In this document: one piece after another, positions 12,775 through 25,197 of the stretch
Layout: the number at the start of each line of letters is the position of its first letter
Numbering within the stretch: position 1 is the stretch's first letter
Assembly (NCBI GenBank): GCA_019671005.1
Contig: CM033718.1
Location: forward strand, 682,001 to 746,000
Direction of reading: 5' to 3'
Source of the DNA: Hibiscus mutabilis
Lineage: Eukaryota; Streptophyta; Magnoliopsida; Malvales; Malvaceae
Length of the DNA stretch: 64,000 nucleotides
Translations under genes and position numbers: made by a program
Notes under the pieces: generated by a model
Database searches by the model: none
The model's input: the letters and a program-made list of their open reading frames with translations, nothing else
Told to the model about the DNA's origin: nothing

Positions 12775-13105
12775 ATGACCATTCCCAAAGTCTATCGATT
12801 ATTCGTACCAAACCCAAACTTAATACGAATTCGAAACCCGAATTAACCTGACCTGAAATGAACCCGAATTGAAATGAACCCGAGCCCAAATTAACTCGTC
12901 AATTAATTGATTCGGACCGAACCATTTTGACCCGACCTGAAATGAACCCGACCTAAAATGAACCCAGCCCGAAATGAACCCAACCTGAAATGGACGTGAC
13001 TTGAAAATGACCCACACTCGACCTGAATCGAGTCGAAACATCAAATCAACCTGAAGTGACTTGTATTTGATTTGACCCGACTTGAAACCCATCCGATTAC
13101 CTATT
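12775..13105. repeat. Degenerate GACCCGAC/CCTGAAATGAACC minisatellite
   Basis: About a dozen imperfect repeats of CCTGAAATGAACCCGA type. The open frames on the minus strand (12707-13092) are translations of the repeat, with recurring GFISG-like words, and not genes. Confidence 0.65.
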
Positions 13106-14714
13106 TTTACATCCCTAATGTTCCAAGTGGTCTTACATGGTTACATGAAATAAGATGACATTTTTTTCAAGCAGTATAGTGATGAGAAGTTAATTAGTAC
13201 AGATGATCAAATAATGGTAGTGCTGAAAATGAACCGAACGTTCAGTGAACCATTCGTGAACCGTTTGGCGAGAAGTTCGTTTATTTAATAAATTGGAGTC
13301 GCCACGGCCACTTAGGTAGGCCGGACACCATAAAAACCAGAGATTTTGAGAACTTTGGGTTCGGGAGTCGGTTACGGATGGGAAAGGATTAGCACCCCCA
13401 CACCGCCCAAAATTGGTACTTTAATAATTACCGCTTTATTAAAATTAAACTTTCCGGATTAAAGTAACGATTAATTTAAAATTTGGTTATGAGTGCGGGT
13501 AAATTTTAAATGCCCCGTTATCCGAGAGTAAACGCCCAACCACTATCATTACGCCTGATACTGGCCCCGTTTACGCTCGGATAAAAGGGCACTGCATTGG
13601 CAGTTTATATATCTCGATATGCAATCTTAGAAAATAAAACATAGAACGTACAATGGCATTAGCAAGGTACTAAAATATAAAAGCATGCACATTACAAAAT
13701 TAAACAACAAATAATAAAATACACGGGTAAAAAGACAAAGCATGATAAAAACAAAGCAAACACGAACAAGATAAAAAAACATGCTTCCAAAACCGAATTC
13801 ATTAACCTCAACATGCTTGAACGCATTAAGACAGAATACAACTAAAATATGGATAACATATACATGGCATTGCATGACACTAAAAAACATGATAGAATAA
13901 AAACTAATGCTTGACATTTGACATACGACACAATTTATATGCATAGACTAAAAACACGACATTTCTATAGCACCAAGAAACACACTAACATATATCCTAA
14001 AAAACGAAGATACGAATATCCATGTAGGTACATAAAACATGATGTACAAAGAACTAAAACAATATCTAAAACAAACTTACTTACGATGAACGAACGAATA
14101 AAAACACATAAAACATAATATCATAAATAAACTTAGCAAACAAAAAACGTACCAACATGTAAACTGAAAATAAAATGAGCAACCCATACATGCTAAGATA
14201 CAAACAAACATACCAAACGAACACGTATAATACGAGCAAACAAAATAAACAATGTAGAAGGCACAACCCAAAATACGCAAATAAACGTGATATTAGTACA
14301 TGTATAAACAAAATGAACTTGCTGACAACATGTGATAGAAATTAAATGACACAAACATTCAAACACGAGAAGGGTACGAAATGCAACAAAAGGAAAATCG
14401 TGAAGCAAAAATTAAATAAACGAAAAACACATTCAGGGATTTAATTAAAAACTGGAACAGACTTGCAGGGACTGTATATGCAATATGACCAAGGGGCAAA
14501 CTCAAAGTGCAAAGTTTGAAAACGCGGAATGGCCTGTGGGGTAATTAAACCATTCGAAATCTGAATTCAGTTTATTTGAGGGCTAAATTGAAAGATTTCA
14601 GGAAAGGAAAGGGACTGGGGCTGCAAATATACCATGCGACAAGACAGAAAAGAAAATTCCTAGAATACGGGGGGACTTATGACGTTATTTACCCTAAAGT
14701 TTTTATTTTTTGGT

Positions 14715-14722
14715 CTATAAAA
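14715..14722 (+). promoter_or_regulatory. Candidate TATA box in the large insertion
   Basis: CTATAAAA in a GGTCTATAAAACC context, ~55 bp upstream of a GAGAGA/CTCTCT palindrome and then a GC-richer stretch. This arrangement is like the core promoter inside a plant retrotransposon LTR. Position and motif only. Confidence 0.35.
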
Positions 14723-14772
14723 CCAACATATCAGCCCCCACTTCATTTTTTTCATTTTTTAAAATCCTAAAG

Positions 14773-14790
14773 GGAGAGAGAGCTCTCTCC
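14773..14790. other. 18-bp perfect GA/CT palindrome
   Basis: GGAGAGAGAGCTCTCTCC is its own reverse complement. It lies ~50 bp after the TATA-like box, so in a transcript it would form a hairpin in the leader. Confidence 0.7.
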
Positions 14791-16209
14791 TTTCCTCGTT
14801 TCTAAAAAATAACCACCCCGAAAAACTTGAACCGCCACACTCCGCCGGTCTCAGGCGAGGTTCGGCCGTTTGGCCACCTCAAGCCATCCTAGACCGCGGT
14901 GGTTCAACAACGTAATACTAAAAAAAATAGAGACCCCTTTTAGAACTCCACAAAAACCTCCGTTATGATTTCGAATGGAAAAACATGGCTCACCCATGGG
15001 TTCATCGCCGGCGAAACACACACGACAAAGGTAAAAGAACTTCTCTTTTGGCTTTTTCAAATCATTTATTTTAAATGCATGAAATGAATGAGAGCAAGAA
15101 AATAGGAAGTTACCACTGAAACTCTTTGTATTCCTTTGTTTTTTTTGAAATCGACTGATAGATAAACCCCCGCCGTACATATCTTGGTTCGTTCCCCTAT
15201 ATCATCCTCTGATCTCTGTTTTTGGTGGAAAATAAGACAAGGAAATACATTTGATTTGATTTTGGGTACTGACATAGCATTTCTATCGTGTCTTTGCACG
15301 TTCTGAACAGTGGTTGAGCTGGTAATACGGCGGCATGGTGGAGGAGACGTGGTGACCCATTCGGTCAGAGTGAATCTCGGCCGTTGGATCAGATCTGATC
15401 CAACGACTGGGATGCTTTGAAGCTTGGACGACCGAGATTCAATCTTAGAACTGGGAGACTGCACCGGATCATGACATGTGGCATACGGTGATCTGAAAGG
15501 TCTGGAGCGTGCGAGCCACGCGCGCGTGGAAGACAGCTGAGCAGCGAGTGGTGTCACGCGCATCAGATGGAAGGTCACCTTGGCTTGATCACAGCCGTTG
15601 GATCTGGATTTGATCTGACGGCTCTGGGTTGGCTGCGTGCAGATAATAATAAAATGAGGTCAGGGTTAGATATATTTTTAGGGTTTTTTATTTATTAAGG
15701 GCTTTAGCCGGTTGGGCCTATGCAAATATAATTTGGGTTTTATGTAATTTGTACTTGGACTATTAATAATATTTTTTGTTTATTTTCTTTTTTCTTAATA
15801 CCTTATATGTTTATTTATTATAATAATAATAATACGTATATATACATACACATGCGTACACATACATGCAACATACGAACCCACATGATAATTAACATAA
15901 TATACTATATACATGCACATATCATAACACACATGATAATCATGAATATACACACACATTATACGTACAAACCATACACTCGTAGGAAATGTAAATACAT
16001 ACGTGGCACTCATATCTCATATTATCTATTAATATGTATACATATATAGCTTATAATATACATGCACACATCACACACACTTCACATGCACTAATCAGAC
16101 ATACAATATAACTTGAACATATGCAATGATATATTAATCATTAAACTAATACATTATTATGATAATTACAACCTAGATAAAAATGAGTGATTACAGTTGC
16201 CCCTCTTTG

Positions 16210-16228
16210 CTTGTTCTCGTAGAACAAG
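16210..16228. other. 8-bp stem, 3-base loop hairpin
   Basis: CTTGTTCT and AGAACAAG flank the loop CGT. The surrounding CTTTG and CAAAG words allow further imperfect pairing. It sits immediately before the polypyrimidine block and array. Confidence 0.6.
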
Positions 16229-16483
16229 AACAAAGCAAAGATTATAAGCACTCATTTTTATCCGACTTCCCTGCTTGTGGCTTTGGAAACACGTGTTCTT
16301 CTGGAACTCTCCGTTTTTCCCCGGCTAGATCTTCAGGCTCGTAAGTTCTCCCTATATAGAATTTCTTCACCTTTGGTTCTTCTTTGGGATTCCAGAGTTA
16401 GGGCTCTTCCTATATGGAGCCTTTCATTGGGGGTTCGAAAACGTAGGCTTCTCATTTATATAACCTTTGTCTTCGATTTTTCT

Positions 16484-16686
16484 TTCCCCTTTCTCTGTTC
16501 TTTTTTTTTCTTTTTTCTCTTTTTCTTCTTTTTCTGCTTTTCTTCTTCTATTCTTCTTCTATTCTTCTGCTTTTTTTCTTCTTTCTTTTTCTTTTCTTTT
16601 CCTACTTTTTCTTTTTTATTTTTTCTTTTTCTCTTTTTTCTTCTTTTCTTTTCTTCTTTTTTGTGTTAATTTTTTTCTTCTTCTTT
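16484..16686 (+). repeat. Polypyrimidine (TTTTC) tract
   Basis: About 200 bases of almost uninterrupted T and C on the plus strand. The reading frames across it (16277-16721) give F/S-rich low-complexity peptides and are not genes. A second tract lies at 17640-17760. Confidence 0.8.
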
Positions 16687-16696
16687 CTAGGGTAAA

Positions 16697-17535
16697 CATC
16701 CTTATGCAAGGATCTGACTAAAGAAGTCAATTTTGAGAAAACCATCCTTATGCAAGGATCCAACTAAAGAAGTTGATTTTAAGAAAAGCATCCTTATGCA
16801 AGGATCCAACTTAAGAAGTTGGTTTTAAGAAAATCATCCTTATGAAATGATCCAACTAAAGAAGTTGGTTTTAAGAAAATTATCCTTATGAAAGGATCCA
16901 ACTAACGAAGTTGGTTTTAAGAAAATTATCCTTATGAAAGGATCCAACTAAAGAAGTTGATTTTAAGAAAAGCATCCTTATGCAAGGATCCAACTAACGA
17001 AGTTGGTTTTAAGAAAATTATCCTTATGAAAGGATCCAACTAAAGAAGTTGATTTTAAGAAAAGCATCCTTATGCAAGGATCCAACTAAAGAAGTTAATT
17101 TTAAGAAAAGTATCCTTATGCAAGGATCCAACTAAAGAAGTTGATTTTAAGAAAAGCATCCTTATGCAAGGATCCAACTAAAGAAGTTGGTTTTAAGAAA
17201 AGTATCCTTATGAAAGAATCCAACTAACGAAGTTGGTTTTAAGAAAATTATCCTTATGCAAGGATCCAACTAAAGAAGTTGATTTTAAGAAAAATATCCT
17301 TATGAAAGGATCCAACTAAAGAAGTTGATTTTTAAGAAAAGTATCCTTATGAAAGGATCCAACTAAAAAAGTTGGTTTAAAGAAAATTATCCTTATGAAA
17401 GGATCCAACTAAAGAAGTTGATTTTTAAGAAAAACATCCTTATGCAAGGATCCAACTAAAGAAGTTGGTTTTAAGAAAAGCATCATTATGCAATGATCCA
17501 ACTAAAGAAGTTGGTTTTAAGAACGTCATTAAAAA
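16697..17535 (+). repeat. 18-unit, ~46-bp tandem array; each unit has two potential hairpins
   Basis: Units start about every 46 bp (16698, 16743, 16788, 16836, 16881, 16926, 16972, 17018, 17064, 17110, 17156, 17202, 17247, 17296, 17342, 17388, 17435, 17480). The core is ATCCTTATGCAAGGAT, then CCAACTAAAGAAGTTGG, then TTTTAAGAAAA. Both words are inverted repeats (ATCCTT/AAGGAT with a 4-base loop, CAACT/AGTTG with a short loop). The spacing is continuous, without unique spacers, and no cas genes are present, so it is not CRISPR. Confidence 0.9.
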
Positions 17536-17639
17536 ATTTGGTTTTTAAGAAAAACCTTAAGTGATACCTTGGTTTTAACCGCCTAGAAATTCGTCAGAGT
17601 GGTGGCTTAAAAATGTTGACATTTTCTCTGGTCAACCGG

Positions 17640-17760
17640 TCTACTTTCTTTTCTCTTTTTTCTCTTTTTCTTTTTCTTCTATCTCTTATTTTGTCTCTTT
17701 CTTTCTTTTTCTGTTTCTCTCTTCTCTTTTTTGTTTTTGTTATTTATTTTTATTTTTTTG
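17640..17760 (+). repeat. Second polypyrimidine tract
   Basis: TTTCTTTTTC-type sequence of ~120 bases directly after the array. Matching pyrimidine tracts thus lie on both sides of the hairpin array. Confidence 0.7.
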
Positions 17761-19565
17761 GAAGGGAAAGCGACACTCAAGCGCGTCTTCTGGATCGATG
17801 CAGAGGTGCATGAAGTCTTTGTCGGAGTCATCTTCTTGGAAACTACATGCCTGTCTTCCTGTATGAATACTAAGGATGATGCATGGGCATACCTTATGAT
17901 GTAAAGATGCATATGTTCATGTAAAATGCTATTCTCATGATTGTTGGGGATGCAAAGGTGCAACCTATTCATGTAGACTTATAATAATGTAATGATGTAT
18001 GACTCCCTATCACAATCTTCTCGGACACCTTAATACTCAAGCCACCACTTGCTGGTTAGGTAGGCTTCGTCATGTTACTACAATCATTAATCATTCTGAT
18101 GTTCCAGCAGCTTTCGCCCCCAAAACTTTGTTGCTCATTCCTTGTTCACCCTTTCAGGTCAAGCGACCTCGGTTAACATCATCTCTTTACTCAAGAAAGT
18201 CTTTTGTCTTCTTCATTAATCCAAATCTTTCGAACCATCCGACATCTCGGGTCTATTATGCCTTGGATTCTTACAACTATCTCTGTTGTTTCACGGACAA
18301 TGGTGCCCCACTAATTTTGGACTCGAACTCTTTCTTGTCTTTGACCCATCATGCAGAGTCTCTCTTTGTCTCAACATCAGGGTGAGCTAAAATGCCTCCA
18401 ACTCCCCAAACCCATATCTGAGTTCAATCTCTGTCTTTAAACTTAAATAAAGTACTCTAATAGGGATTTGAATCTATGTCTTTAGGCTTTAAATCTTTTT
18501 TTAAGTAAAGAGGCCAATTGCTCGTGTATTATTTGAATTTTGAAATGAACGACAAAATTTTGGAACAATACAAACACTTTTTTTGTGTTTTTTGGCTAAC
18601 GCTTGATCAGAAAATCTTGACAGTCGTAGTGATACGTCAAATCGTTCACCCTGAGTATCAAGTGCAAAAACGACATTGAGACAACTTACCGGTGACTGCC
18701 CCTAAGCGTGTCCTGCATATAGGGGACCTCAAAAGCTGAATTGTTATCTGAAAATGTAAAATACATTCCGAGTTATTTTGGTCTATCTCTCTTTTTTTTT
18801 TCTTTTTGACTGGGTTGGACCCTATCAGATCATCATCATTTTTTGGCTTATTTTCTTTTTGCTTAGGGAATTCAACTCATCACATTCTTTTGGCTCGAGA
18901 ATAATGATGGAGCAAACAACAATACCCCGAGTTACTCAGCATTGTCATGAGACAAAACTATTACCATCACTCATGAAGCGATTTTCTTTTCTCTTTATTC
19001 TTCTTATTTTCTTTTCTTTTTATTTTATTATTTTTTTGCTCTTCTTTTTCTTTGTTAGATGGTGCATTGCCATCTTATCGCTTTAGAGGAGTGCCCCAAA
19101 GTTGCCACTCTTATCCGAACAAACCTATTACCAGGTTTTGAATATGCCTATTACCAGGCTTCGAACATTGGAGTGTTTTTTCTTAGGATTTGCTTATTGT
19201 TTTTTTTATTCCACGTACAGTAAATTATGCTTAAGTGAGGTCATTAACAATTAACCAAAATAACTCGGAAGGTAATTACAAATTCGTCTTCTCCGCAGCC
19301 TTTGATTTCCAGTAGATGCAGGTTGCTCAAAACCAATCACTTAAGTTAAAATAATGTCCCTCATGCAATTGATATACAAGGACATAATAGCCGTATACAT
19401 GTATTTTCTGTGTAAAAATATGAGTATGCTTTTTCATAAATATGTATATATGCATATGGGAAAAAAACTATCCCATAACAATGAACAAAGAATGCGAATA
19501 TGCTTTCTGAATAAATAAAAATTTCATTACGACAAAAATAACTTCATTCTGAAAAAATATGACTT

Positions 19566-19985
19566 AGCTTATGGATTTCTTTTGCATTTTTCCCAAATGC
19601 ACAGGGATCAACGGATTTGAATTGCCTTTACCGGTAGCAATTTGCTCCGGGCTAGTTGTACTATTCCCCTGAGTACAATCAGTTTATACCAATTATGACA
19701 TTGGATTTTTCCAAAGGATTTATTTTCCTTTGACCATTCGATAATGGATCTTTGGTGAAAATTTAATTTACAGCTTTGTTTATAGATTTCTTTCGCATTT
19801 TCCCAAATGCACAGGGATCAACGGTTTTGAGTTGCCTTTACCGGTAACCGTTTGCTCCGAGCTAGTTGTACTATTCCCCTGAGTACAATCAGTTTATACC
19901 AATTATGAAATTGGATTTTTTCCAAAGGATTTATTTTCCTTTGACCATTGTAAAAATGGCTTTTCGATGGATACTTGAATTATCC
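19566..19985 (+). repeat. Two ~200-220 bp direct repeats
   Basis: A block with CCCAAATGCACAGGGATCAA, GCCTTTACCGGTA, CTAGTTGTACTATTCCCC and TTATTTTCCTTTGACCATT occurs at ~19570-19742 and again at ~19788-19950, with about a dozen differences. No open frame is shared. Confidence 0.8.
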
Positions 19986-20119
19986 ATTGTCTTAAATTTT
20001 ACCGTGTTTAACCATGTTATGCCAACATTTCTTGTCAGACTTGTTAAATTCTATTGAACTCTTTCCAGTTTTGTGAGCATGAAAACTCAATCAACTTAAA
20101 AAAATCTTGTTCTTTTTTC

Positions 20120-20840
20120 ATCCTTAAGAAAGGATAAAATTAAGGAATTCTCCTATTTTCAGAAAAAAAAATCCTTGAAAAGCTAGAATAGAGAAAAAAA
20201 CTTCTTAAGAACTATGAAAAACGTTCTTAAGACTCGTATGATTAAAATATCTTTAAGAAATTTTTGAGAGAGAAAAAATGATCCTTGAGAAAGGACAGGA
20301 TTGAAAAATTTTGTTTTTGAGAAAATCAATTGAAAAATTATTCTTCCCCTTTTTTTTTGAAAAAGAAAAATCTTAAGAGAGGAAAGAATTGAGAAATCCA
20401 TTTTTTAACAACATCCTTATGAAAAGATTTAATTGAGAAATATTTCCTTTTGAAAAATGTCCTTATGAAAGGACTAAATTAAAGGCTCATATTAAAAGAT
20501 GTCCCTGTGAAAGGATCGAAAAAGAACTTCTTATTATTATTTTTGAAATAATGTCCTTATGAAAGGACTGAACGAGTGTATTTGTGAAATGATTGAAAAA
20601 AACTTTGCTAAAAATATTTATTCTCATGGGAGGATGAAAAAAAACTCAAAAATGTCCTTGTGAAGGGACTGGATCTAAGAACTTGTTAAAACAAATTGAA
20701 ATGTTCATTTTTTCTTTTTTCTTTAATCGCCATTATGAAATGGATGTATTTAGAAATTTGGTTGAAAGAATCTAAAAGTTCATTCTTAAAAAATGTCCTT
20801 AAAAGGATTTACCTTTTCCTAAAAATTATTTGTGAAAGAA
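20120..20840 (+). repeat. Diverged array of the same hairpin word (GTCCTTATGAAAGGAC type)
   Basis: At least eight words of the form (A/G)TCCTT-NNN-AAGGA(T/C) occur here at irregular 45-100 bp spacing (for example near 20120, 20281, 20409, 20459, 20500, 20552, 20653 and 20797), separated by AAAAA-rich sequence. This looks like an older or relaxed relative of the array at 16.7-17.5 kb. Confidence 0.65.
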
Positions 20841-20934
20841 TTTTTGTATGTGATTTTATGCAAATGAGATGCATGCACGTGCTTTCGATGTGATGCAATG
20901 TACGAAATGTAAAAATCATAACAATAATCAACAA

Positions 20935-23680
20935 ATGCAATCCACAATTGCTTGAGAATGGTAGCAAAAGGAGGGATCTGTGGAGACCAGTTATTGCTTT
21001 CATTTCTAGCATGTAATTCCTAGGTTTTTCATTCAGGAAAATCTATTTTATCATTGTAAATCATTAATTTTTAGTTTAATAGTGATTTTATGCTTCCCAA
21101 TTCACTTAGACACCTTAAAGTCAACAATAGACATGGCATGATGCACCTGAACTGCAGAAGCAATCCCATATCGCTTGTTTATATAAAGTTTTCAGAAATT
21201 GTTCGAACTTGAATCTCTTAAAATGAACATCATCATCTTTTTCACCGAGACCACTCATTGAGTTCACTTAAAGGGCATTTATATAGATATATATATATAT
21301 GTGTATACTAAAATTTTCTATTACATGTAAATCTAAAATAAGTTACAAACATCATATTTAGGGTTGGTTTAACATTGTTTTTGAAAAGTATAGTAAAAAA
21401 TGGTTTTGGATTTTTTTGATTTGAGATTTAAATGTTTAATATTGCTGTGAAAAAAGTGATTTTGAGAATATAAACGATTGTTTTAAATATAATGTTGTAA
21501 GTTAAAAAATATATATTTAAATGATATTCAAATTTTTCTTGTTATACTTTATAAACTATATCAGCTTAAAATATGATAAAAATATTTTTATTAACAAATA
21601 AATAATTTTTTGATAATTGTACATGTTCCATGAAAATATATAAAATTTAATATTTTTTATTTAGAAAATTTGACATGGAAAGATGCAAAAATTTTAAATA
21701 ATAAATAATTTAATTATGTCTTGATAAAAAAATATAAGTTTAAAAATTATAAAATAAACACATAGTAAGATAACAAATGAATGTTAAAATTATAATTTGA
21801 CTCTCAAAAGCACTTTTCCAACTAGGGATGGGCACGAGTCAGGTCGGGTTTTTGGACCACCCGACCAGACCCGAAAATTACTATTCTAAATCTGACCCGA
21901 AATGTACATACCTAAACTTAAATCCCACTCGACTTGACTTATTGATAACAAATCAATCATACTCGTATTTGACACATTTCTATTTTTGACTCTCATAATC
22001 GAATCCGAGTCATGTTCCAGGTGATCTTACATAGTTACATGAAATAAGATCACATTTTTTTCCATGCCGTATAGTGATGAGAAATGAATTAGTATAGATG
22101 ATCAAATAATGGGGATATGAGTTGAGGTTTGGTTTTAGCACATCTTCTACAATGATAATTACTCCTACAACTTATGGCCACGGGGTTATGGATTATCACA
22201 TTTTACAGAGGTTAAATTTCCTTAAGTGTTCATATGTCCAGACCGGTCGCCAATAGACATGACATGATGCACCTGAAATAACAAACTAAGGCAACATTTG
22301 ATTGCCGAGTGGGGTATCGCCTGCTTGTAACCCAAGTGGGGGCAATAAGGTGGTTGGACATTGGTTTGGTTTAACCGAGTTGGGTTCTTGTGGCTTAGTC
22401 TGACCAGCCTGTTCCAAGCAAGGAGTTAAGCCATGGGTCTTGAGCGAAGGCTCGGGTCTCTTGGCTTCTAGGGTGGAGGGTACCGTGTGAGGCTGGTTTC
22501 ACAGAGCAGCAAAAACTTTCCTCTCCTGGCAGTGGAAGGATAACTGGTTGGTGCCTCTTTGATCTGCTATGGCTTGGTAGGGCCGAATTTCTAATTGGAC
22601 AACCACTTTTTGTTTTATTTATTTTCCCGAAGATGTAAATCTTTATATTTTTCATGACTAAGTTAATGCATTGTTAAGTGATGCAATAATCCTTGATGCT
22701 AACTGGTTGGATATTATGTTTTTCCTATGGATGCTCAGTGGCTTGCTATGCATGCTTCCTACATGGAGTTCAATGTATTTTCTGTCTCAGTGTCTCTCTT
22801 CCCTTCTCACATTCACATGTTGGCAAACTTGTTCGTATCGAGAATTATTGGTCTGAGCAGGATATTTTACGAGTAACTCGCACACAAATGCAGAGAGAAC
22901 TGTGTTCGGGTCATGTACATAGAATAAAAGATTTACCAGCTTACAACCTCTTATACAAGTAGCTCTGCTGTCAACACTATGAAGCCACCAAAACAGCAAA
23001 GTAACTTTTGGCAGAATAAAACAGACAAATCGAGGCTCAAAGATCGGCTCTAGGGATATTACGGGATTCGGATGGAAGAAGTGATGGGTACTCAAATCGA
23101 AACAATGTACATGTGATCAAAGCCTGCAGTTATGGAACTTTTGTATAAGCAAAAATGAACAAAAGCAATCCAATATTGAGTGAGAATGGAGGGATCTATG
23201 GAGACCAGTTACTTTTGTTTGTATCATATAATTCCTAGGTTTTCATCCACACCCACTTGATAGATGCTAATAAATCTTGTAGCAAATACGATAGGAGATT
23301 AGCAACTTTACTACAACCAATTCACATCAATACTAGCTAAAAATGCAACAAGAAACTAGACAGCAGAAAATATTTACAACATATAAAATTAGAACCAGGT
23401 GGCCATCTTGCTTAGTGGATGCTAAAAGAGTTGGGATTCTTTAAGCATGAATATATCTGGTCTCCCTGCTGGCTCCTTGTTAATAACGTACCAGTCTTAA
23501 ACCAGTTCCAACTAATTTAAGTACCGCCCCGGTTAAAATTTAGGGATGTTTTGGCCATTTCGGTCAATATCGATGCAGACCGGTTGGTACAAGATTTTAA
23601 ATACACAAATAATTATATTGATTCGATATGAGCACAGCTAATTTAAGTGTTTGTTGTTTAATAGAAATCAATTCTAAACT
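20935..23680. repeat. Family F segmental copy 1 of a ~2.8 kb direct duplication
   Basis: Runs from GAGAATGGTAGCAAAAGGAG to GAAATCAATTCTAAA and matches 25198-28087 in the same order. The MITE part (21360-21830) and the GGGATGGGCACGAGTC block diverge by several percent. Bases ~22280-23680 are almost identical to 26690-28087; I saw only a 2-base indel near 22497. Compared with copy 2, this copy lacks ~75 bp near 21950 and ~50 bp near 22280. It contains a relic frame (22693-22962) ending in AYNLLYK and a tRNA-like segment at ~22300. No autonomous transposon protein is visible. Confidence 0.75.
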
Positions 23681-23689
23681 AAAGCTCAA

Positions 23690-25197
23690 TGTCAATGTAT
23701 TAGTGATGAAAGCCTGCAATTCTGGAAGTTTTGTATAAGCATAAAAGAAGAAAAACAATCCAATGTTGCTTGAGAATGGTACGTACAACTTACAAGAGAG
23801 ATCTGTGGAGACCGGCTGCTTTCATCTCTAGCATGTAATTCCCAGGTTTTCAGTCAGTAAAATCTATTTTATCATGTTAAATCATTAATTTTGAGTTTAA
23901 TCGTTATTTTATGCTTCACATAGGCACCTTAAAGTTGCCATTCGACATAATAATGATGCACCTGAAAAGCAAAAGAAATCCCACGTCACTGGTTCATATA
24001 AACTATGGGTTATTTAAGTAACAAACTAAGGCATCATTTGATTGCCGAGTGGGGTAGCGCCTGCTTGTAACCCAACTGGGGGCATTAAGGTGGTTGGATA
24101 TTGATTTGGTAAACCGAGTTGGGTTCTGGGTCTCGAGCGAAGGCTTTGGTCTCTTGGCTTCTAGATTGGAGGATACTGTGTGAGCTGGTTTCACAGAGCA
24201 TCAAAAACTTCTCACTTCTGGCAGTGGAAGGATAACTGGTCGGTGCCTCTTGCATCTTATATGGCTTTGTTTGCCCAATTTCTAATTGTACAATCACTTT
24301 TTGATTTATTTTCCCCTTCATGGATGGAATTAAAGAAGATGAAAATCTTTATATTTTTTGACTTCTTAATGCTTTGTTAAGTTATGCAATCATGTTCATT
24401 CAAATATTTTTTACAGGTAAGTGTATACATTAATCCTTGCTGTTAAAACACTCCAAATTTTGTTTTCCCTTGGTTGCTCAGTGGTCTTCAATCCTACATG
24501 GATTGGAGTTCAATGTACTTTCTGTCTCTCTTCCCTTCTCACATTCACAAGTTGGCAAACTTGGTCATATCAAGATTTATCGTTCGCGCAGGAGATTCTA
24601 CGAATAACTCGCACACAACTGCAGAGAGAACTGTGTTTCGATGATGTACATAGAATACACGATTTACCAGCTTACAAACTCTTATACAAGTAGCTCTGCT
24701 GTCAACACTATGAAGCCACCAAAACAGCTAAGTTATTTTTGGATGGATGAACCGAGGCTCAAAGATCGGCTCTAGGTATATTATGGAATTCGGATGGACC
24801 AAGTGGTGGGTACTCAAATCGAAACAATGTATATGTGATCAAAGCCTGCAATTCTGGAACTTTTGTATAAGCAAAAATGAACGAAAGCAATCCAATATTA
24901 CGTGAGAATGGAGGGATCTGTGGAGACAAGTTGCTTTTGTTTCTATCATATAATTCCGATGACGTGCCCCTTATATGAATCTTTTCAAAGGAAAAAAAAA
25001 ATTGACATTGGATGTTCAAAACTACATTAAGCACGTTGAGTCAATAGTACCAACTAATTTAAGTAATGCCTCGGTTAAAATTTAAGGATGTTTTGGCCAT
25101 TTCGGTCAATATCGATGCGTATCAGTTGTTTAATAGAAATCGGTTATAAACTAAAGCTCAATGTATCACTGATCGGTTGTTTAAAAGAAGAAAAGCA
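23690..25197. repeat. Family F, third copy, between the duplicated segments
   Basis: Shows the same landmark order as the other copies: GTGATGAAAGCCTGCA, GTAATTCCCAGG, CACCTTAAAG, CGAGTGGGGTAGCGCCTGC (24045), CACAGAGCA, TGCAGAGAGAACTGTGTTT (24621) and GAAGCCACCAAAACAGC. More diverged than the flanking pair. The reading frame 24421-24693 ends in AYKLLYK and matches the relic frames of the other copies. Confidence 0.65.

Larger units (their letters stand above)
13220..20925. mobile_element. Large non-coding insertion, probable LTR-retrotransposon derivative (LARD-like)
   Basis: At ~13219 a family F/MITE context seen elsewhere (for example near 22115) is interrupted, and it returns only near 20930. 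Between lies ~7.7 kb of more varied, locally GC-richer DNA with no gag-pol similarity. It starts with a GGAGTCGCCA block (13306), GGGTTCGGGAGTCGG and AAGGATTAGCACCCC words, which I recall as common in plant Ty3-type retrotransposon repeats, and it has a TATA box, polypyrimidine tracts, tandem hairpin arrays and a 220-bp direct repeat. I could not define paired LTRs or a target duplication, so both boundaries and the class are inferences. Confidence 0.4.

Noticed and set aside
15066..15578. 170-codon open frame on the minus strand
   Set aside because: No recognisable domain, located in the large non-coding insertion, in a locally GC-rich stretch where long frames occur by chance.
16277..16721. 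Two overlapping F/S-rich frames
   Set aside because: Translations of a polypyrimidine tract.
16697..17535. CRISPR-like array
   Set aside because: The units are contiguous, without unique spacers, and this is plant nuclear DNA. It is a tandem repeat with hairpins.
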